DNA of 64,000 bases from Pseudomonas viridiflava (GTDB lineage Bacteria > Pseudomonadota > Gammaproteobacteria > Pseudomonadales > Pseudomonadaceae), in assembly GCF_900601905.1 (NCBI RefSeq), contig NZ_UWFA01000416.1:496001-560000 (forward strand). The letters are read 5' to 3'. The notes beneath the pieces are model-generated. The model was not told the DNA's origin, did not search any database, and saw only the letters and a list, made by a program, of their open reading frames with translations. Positions 60,417 through 64,000 of this stretch are shown piece by piece (within the stretch, counting starts at the first letter, position 1; each line of letters begins with the position of its first letter). The translations under genes were made by a program, and so were the position numbers.

Positions 60417-61472
60417 TTACGGATATGTCACACCGGTGAGCTGCTCAGAGAGATTCCAGAGCCGCTCGGCATCTGCCGTGTTGCTGGCGGCGGGAGGCGT
60501 AATAGCATAGCCCAGCGGGCCGCGCTTCTGTTCCTCTCCGGTCGGCCCGTAATAGGCACCCGCCACTGCCTCAGGAGCCGTAGCGGCATAGAGCGTGGGT
60601 AATGCCCCTTGCGCAGCCGAATGGTATTTTTCCCGATCCACAGCCCACTGCTTTCCGATTTCGCTGTCAAGCCCAGGGCCGCGTGCGATCAGCTCGGTGA
60701 CGGCTACGCCAGGATGTGCAGCGATGCTACGAATCCCCCAACCTGCCGCATCGCTACGTCGTTGCAGCGCAAATGCCCAATGCAGGATGGCAAGCTTGGA
60801 TTGGGCGTACGCGCCAAAGGGTTTGTAATCCTGCTCGCTTTGCAGGTCCTCGAAGTTGATGGCCCCGCGCGCTGCAGCGATGCTTGAGAGGCTTACTACG
60901 CGGGCATCCTGACTCTTGCGCAACAGGGGCACCAACATGCCGGTCAACGCGAAATGCCCGAAATAGTTGGTTGCCATCTGCAGCTCGAAACCTTGGGCAG
61001 ATGTACCTCGCGCAGGAGGCGACATGATCGCGGCATTGTTGATCAGTACATCGAGACGCGGCAGCCCCTGGTTAAGTTCATCAGCCAGCACGCGCACGGA
61101 AGACAAGTCGGCCAGGTCCACCGTCATGAACTGCACATTGGCGTTGGGCACGGCTGCCTTGATCCGCGCGATCGCCTGTGCACCACGCTCTGGGTTGCGT
61201 GCGGCAATGATCACCTGCGCGCCAGCGCGTGCAAGCGCAAGTGCATCTTCATAGCCCATACCACTGGTTCCACCGGTCACCAGGGCGATGCGGCCCTGCT
61301 GCGAAGGCATGTCAGCGGTGGACCAGTCCGGTTTTGGCGCGATGCGGTCGACGGCGAAGGCACTTGCCGGGCTGAGCAAAGTGATACCAACGGTCAATGT
61401 GCGGACAAGCTTCAACAGTCGGGTAACGCCACTGGCGACGTCAATAGCGGATAGTGCTGTGCTATGCCACAT
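60417..61472 (-). CDS. SDR oxidoreductase with an N-terminal signal/membrane segment
   Basis: A 351-residue SDR. It begins with about 40 residues that resemble a signal peptide (LVRTLTVGITLLSPASAFA) before the Rossmann fold. Cofactor site GGTSGMGYEDALAL near residue 67, NNAAIM, VVSLSSIAA and YAQSKLAIL are the classical SDR motifs. Similarity is to the retinol dehydrogenase/WW-domain oxidoreductase-like group (PAARGTSAQGFELQMATNYFGHF-type region seen as GTSAQGFELQMATNYFGHF). No twin-arginine pair is present in the leader. Confidence 0.9.
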   Translation of the reverse strand: MWHSTALSAIDVASGVTRLLKLVRTLTVGITLLSPASAFAVDRIAPKPDWSTADMPSQQGRIALVTGGTSGMGYEDALALARAGAQVIIAARNPERGAQAIARIKAAVPNANVQFMTVDLADLSSVRVLADELNQGLPRLDVLINNAAIMSPPARGTSAQGFELQMATNYFGHFALTGMLVPLLRKSQDARVVSLSSIAAARGAINFEDLQSEQDYKPFGAYAQSKLAILHWAFALQRRSDAAGWGIRSIAAHPGVAVTELIARGPGLDSEIGKQWAVDREKYHSAAQGALPTLYAATAPEAVAGAYYGPTGEEQKRGPLGYAITPPAASNTADAERLWNLSEQLTGVTYP

Positions 61473-61622
61473 GGTTGTGCTCTCTCTTCAGATGGTGAAC
61501 CGGCACGGCCGGATATGAACCCAAATCAGTGACAGGTGCCTGGAGGGACACACGCCAGTTGCACCGGTGCCTGGTCGCGCCTGGCAGCGCCCGGACAAAC
61601 ATCGGCGGCGTCCGTGTGGGCG

Positions 61623-61883
61623 TCATATACGCTGGCATGCCTCTGCCTGCTTCAAAAAGCTGACCTGCCTGGTAACCCCTTGCGTGCTCACAAACGTCAT
61701 TTTTGCTCGCACGATTTCGCAGGTCGGCGTCGCCGGCTCTTCGATGCGGATGACCTTCGCGATATTCAGTTGGGTGCCATATCGGTAGGCGGGGATTTCT
61801 GCCTGCTCGTTGGCGAGCAGAGGTGGAGAGTTCAGAGCAGTCATCGTGATCATGCTTACGATTGACAGGAGACGGATATGCAT
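61623..61883 (-). CDS. DUF2790 family small exported protein
   Basis: An 86-residue protein with a signal peptide (LLSIVSMITMTALNSPPLLA) and a mature part reading YRYGTQLNIAKVIRI and then TPTCEIVRAKMTFVSTQG, the DUF2790 signature. These are short periplasmic proteins abundant in Pseudomonas with no known role; some are induced by metals or cationic stress. GAGGA lies 7 bases before the ATG at 61883. It is divergent from the LysR gene. Confidence 0.92.
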   Translation of the reverse strand: MHIRLLSIVSMITMTALNSPPLLANEQAEIPAYRYGTQLNIAKVIRIEEPATPTCEIVRAKMTFVSTQGVTRQVSFLKQAEACQRI

Positions 61884-62091
61884 AAGATTTCCTCGATATT
61901 GATGCCCGCCGCGTTGGCGGTTCGGCAGTGACCCAGAGCCCGAGCGATCCGAACCAGGCATTCCCGTAGGATCATTTCGGTTGACGGGGGTGAGAGAGGA
62001 GTATCTGTGTACGAGCCCTCGATGATAAGCAGGGCTAAAGTGGATGGCCCGTACGGCATAGCGTACAGTGGACTCATACGGAGATGGACTC

Positions 62092-63009
62092 ATGCGCAAA
62101 CCAAACCTTACCGATGTATCGATCTTTGCTGTGGTGGTTGAAGCAGGGGGATTTCGTGCCGCTGCGCAAAAGCGCGGTCTTAGCGCTTCGTCACTGAGTG
62201 ACTGCATACGGCGGCTGGAAAGCGACCTCGGCTTGCGTTTGCTCAATCGAACCACACGCAGCGTCACGCCGACGACCGCGGGCGAACGATTGCTTGAGCG
62301 ACTGCGGCCAGCCTTACTGGAGATCGATGCGGCCTTCAATGATCTGGACGACGAAGCGCAGCGTCCGGTCGGCACGCTGAAGCTCAATGTACCGGTGCCT
62401 GTGGCACGCTTCCTGTTGCCTGATCTGCTGGCGCGCTTTCTGCGGCTCTATCCAGGAGTCAATGTCGAAGTCGTCATGGAGAACACCTTGGTAGACGTCA
62501 TCGCCGGAGGGTATGACGCCGGCGTACGCTACGAGGAGAGCCTGGCCAAGGACATGATCGCGGTGCCCATCGGCCCACGCCGACAGCGCTTCGTGGCGGC
62601 GGCCGCCCCGCGTTATCTGGCCGAACGTGGCACGCCCTCTCAGCCTGCGGATTTGCTCAACCACGACATGCTTGGCCATCGGTTCGAGAGCGGAAAAGTA
62701 GGCGTGTTTGAATTCGAAAAAGACGGCCACGTTGTGCGCGTACCGCCCCGAGGGCAAATGCTGACGTCATCGCACGATCTGAAGATTCACTCGGCCATCA
62801 ACGGACTGGGCGTCGTCTATACCTTTGAGGACTTTTTGCGTGAGCCGCTTTCCGATGGGCGCCTCGTGCCGATTCTCGAGGACTGGTGGCAAGCATTCGA
62901 CGGTCCCTATTTTTACTATCACGGGCGCCGTCACATGCCATCGCCGCTCAGGGCATTCGTCGACTTTCTAAGGGCTGAAGCGGAGAACGGTCAGGCAATC
63001 ATCACTTGA
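62092..63009 (+). CDS. LysR-family regulator
   Basis: A 305-residue LysR regulator. The winged helix covers about residues 6-62 (GFRAAAQKRGLSASSLSDCI, then SDLGLRLLNRTTRSVTPT) and the effector domain has TLVDVIAGGYDAGVRYEES. The ATG at 62092 has GGAG 8 bases upstream; the longer frame adds only eight residues. It is divergent from DUF2790 and convergent with the SnoaL-like gene (8-base overlap). Its target may be the SDR/MFS or an adjacent gene. Confidence 0.94.
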   Translation: MRKPNLTDVSIFAVVVEAGGFRAAAQKRGLSASSLSDCIRRLESDLGLRLLNRTTRSVTPTTAGERLLERLRPALLEIDAAFNDLDDEAQRPVGTLKLNVPVPVARFLLPDLLARFLRLYPGVNVEVVMENTLVDVIAGGYDAGVRYEESLAKDMIAVPIGPRRQRFVAAAAPRYLAERGTPSQPADLLNHDMLGHRFESGKVGVFEFEKDGHVVRVPPRGQMLTSSHDLKIHSAINGLGVVYTFEDFLREPLSDGRLVPILEDWWQAFDGPYFYYHGRRHMPSPLRAFVDFLRAEAENGQAIIT

Positions 63010-63520
63010 TCGCAGGTGCAGGAATACGCCGCAGTACGTCGTCGTAAGGCACAAGGTCGAGGAAGGCCGTGACCTCGAACGCTTTACCGTTTCGCATGTG
63101 AAACACCCAGGCGTAGCTATTGGCGTAAGCCTTCCCGTCACGGGCTACGGCGGCGCCGTCCCATTGAACGATCACATGATCGCCGTCCGCCCAGATTTGC
63201 TTGCTGACAGGTCGTACAGGGGTGGATAAGCGAGATACAAATGGCCGTACAGCACGCTCAACGAAGGCTTGCGAGCCCTTATAGACACCCGCGCTGGGGC
63301 CCGAGCCCTTGATTGTCCAGACAACGTCTGGCGACAGTATCTCGGTGAAGAACGACGTCCCACCAGCGGCCCAGCGATCAAACGCTTGCGTCACGAGTTG
63401 CTTGTTGCGTACATCGGTGGGCAAATCAGCGTTAGCAGCGCTCGACAAAACAGCCATGCCAAACAGTGTCACTAGCGCAAAGGCGGCTGAACGAATCGTT
63501 TGATAATTTGATAGGCACAT
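63002..63520 (-). CDS. Exported SnoaL/NTF2-like protein
   Basis: A 172-residue protein with a signal peptide (SAAFALVTLFGMAVLSSAANA) and a SnoaL-like NTF2 fold (LVTQAFDRWAAGGTSFFTEI, then VVWTIKGSGPSAGVYKG, and HVIVQWDGAAVARDGKAYANSYAWVF). The fold binds small molecules in a central cone. AGAGG lies 9 bases before the ATG at 63520. From its start to 63785 I see no gene; the sequence there must hold promoters for this gene and the AraC gene. Confidence 0.9.
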   Translation of the reverse strand: MCLSNYQTIRSAAFALVTLFGMAVLSSAANADLPTDVRNKQLVTQAFDRWAAGGTSFFTEILSPDVVWTIKGSGPSAGVYKGSQAFVERAVRPFVSRLSTPVRPVSKQIWADGDHVIVQWDGAAVARDGKAYANSYAWVFHMRNGKAFEVTAFLDLVPYDDVLRRIPAPAIK

Positions 63521-63785
63521 GCGGAGAAGCCTCTTGGATGAGTTGTATGGCTGTGCGAGCTTCCTGCCATCCTGGAGCCAACGGTCTTGTGGCCAAGTGC
63601 GAGTGAAAAAACGCATACCTGATCATCGAGCATGACGACCGCTGTGATGGACAAACTCTCGCGCCTGAATAATCAGTCTGCCTTCAAGGTGCGCCGACGC
63701 GTAGCTGGATTGTCCTGTTTTCTTGCACGATTATCCGATAGGGTCGATGCCCAAGTACCGTCATAGGGACTGTCGAGGAACACGG

Positions 63786-64000
63786 ATGGAATCTCTGGAG
63801 ATGCTGGTCGATCTCATCACCCGTCACACCCCTGCTGACGGAATGCATCGAACAGCGATTGCTGGCGTCAGCCTGGTTCGCTCGGGCACACCCACGATGG
63901 CGATGCCTGTTGTCTATGAGCCAACGCTGTGCCTCATCGCCCAAGGCCGCAAACGCTTGGTAGCCGGGACGACATCGTATGTCTATGACGCGGCAACCTA
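63786..64000 (+). CDS. AraC-family regulator, N-terminal fragment (runs off the window)
   Basis: Seventy-one complete codons of an AraC-type regulator beginning MESLEMLVDLITRHTPADGM. The stretch YEPTLCLIAQGRKRLVAG matches the AraC_N (PF06719) sensor domain. GAGGA lies 6 bases before the ATG. The helix-turn-helix part lies beyond the right edge of the window. Confidence 0.85.
   Translation, partial: MESLEMLVDLITRHTPADGMHRTAIAGVSLVRSGTPTMAMPVVYEPTLCLIAQGRKRLVAGTTSYVYDAAT

Noticed and set aside
1..64000. Search by eye for tRNA, CRISPR, insertion-sequence ends, integrase or phage genes
   Set aside because: None was seen; no evenly spaced direct repeats, no transposase motifs, no tRNA-like cloverleaf recognised.

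Overview
The window reads as a chromosomal, accessory-rich segment of a Pseudomonas (fluorescens/syringae-like). This is an inference from the gene families (an oxaloacetate decarboxylase of the PA4872 type, a DUF2790 protein, an acetylpolyamine amidohydrolase next to a polyamine-binding protein), from Pseudomonas-style REP palindromes in intergenic gaps, and from moderately high GC. No rRNA, tRNA, CRISPR array, insertion sequence or phage gene was recognised. About 60 protein genes are supported, 17 of them transcription regulators, most beside the small catabolic or efflux unit they probably control.

Layout. 1-3.3 kb: GntR regulator, CitMHS carboxylate transporter and PhaB-like reductase. 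3.7-6.1 kb: a DCC-family protein and a divergent LysR/SDR pair. 6.2-15.8 kb: the most interesting block, two divergent gene runs around a LysR regulator. The leftward run is ABC permease-ATPase fusion, PhyH dioxygenase, solute-binding protein, class II aldolase, DUF1028 and an ArgE-like deacylase. The rightward run is RidA, an atypical type II dehydroquinase homologue and a flavin monooxygenase-like protein. It looks like an uptake and degradation system for a nitrogen-containing metabolite that cannot be named from sequence. 16.5-20.1 kb: a CHASE3 chemoreceptor, oxaloacetate decarboxylase and YcaC. 20.2-24.2 kb: a 51-residue protein, a secreted Asp-nucleophile alpha/beta hydrolase with a divergent CGNR regulator, a GST and an SDR.

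24.5-28 kb: an arsenic operon arsR-arsB-arsC-arsH-arsN1-like. 28.5-32.7 kb: small proteins, TspO, an AhpD-like protein, a MocR regulator divergent from an acetyltransferase/azoreductase pair. 32.8-38.1 kb: GST, a PNPOx-FNR-ferredoxin fusion, DUF1348 and two tandem LysR genes. 38.3-40.2 kb: an ABC exporter. 40.8-45.7 kb: tetR, membrane-fusion protein and RND pump with two matching operator-like palindromes. 46-49.1 kb: an OhrR-like MarR lacking the sensor Cys with a Rossmann oxidoreductase, and a saccharopine dehydrogenase-like enzyme divergent from a TetR with paired palindromes.

49.3-54.3 kb: LysR/EamA exporter, then a YheO-type regulator divergent from an ornithine cyclodeaminase homologue and an M19 dipeptidase, followed by the decayed tail of a GntR/FCD regulator. 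54.4-57.6 kb: AraC regulator, acetylpolyamine amidohydrolase and polyamine-binding protein. 57.7-64 kb: a secreted serine hydrolase, an MFS/ADP-ATP-translocase-like transporter, an exported-looking SDR, DUF2790, LysR, a SnoaL-like exported protein and the start of an AraC regulator cut by the window edge.
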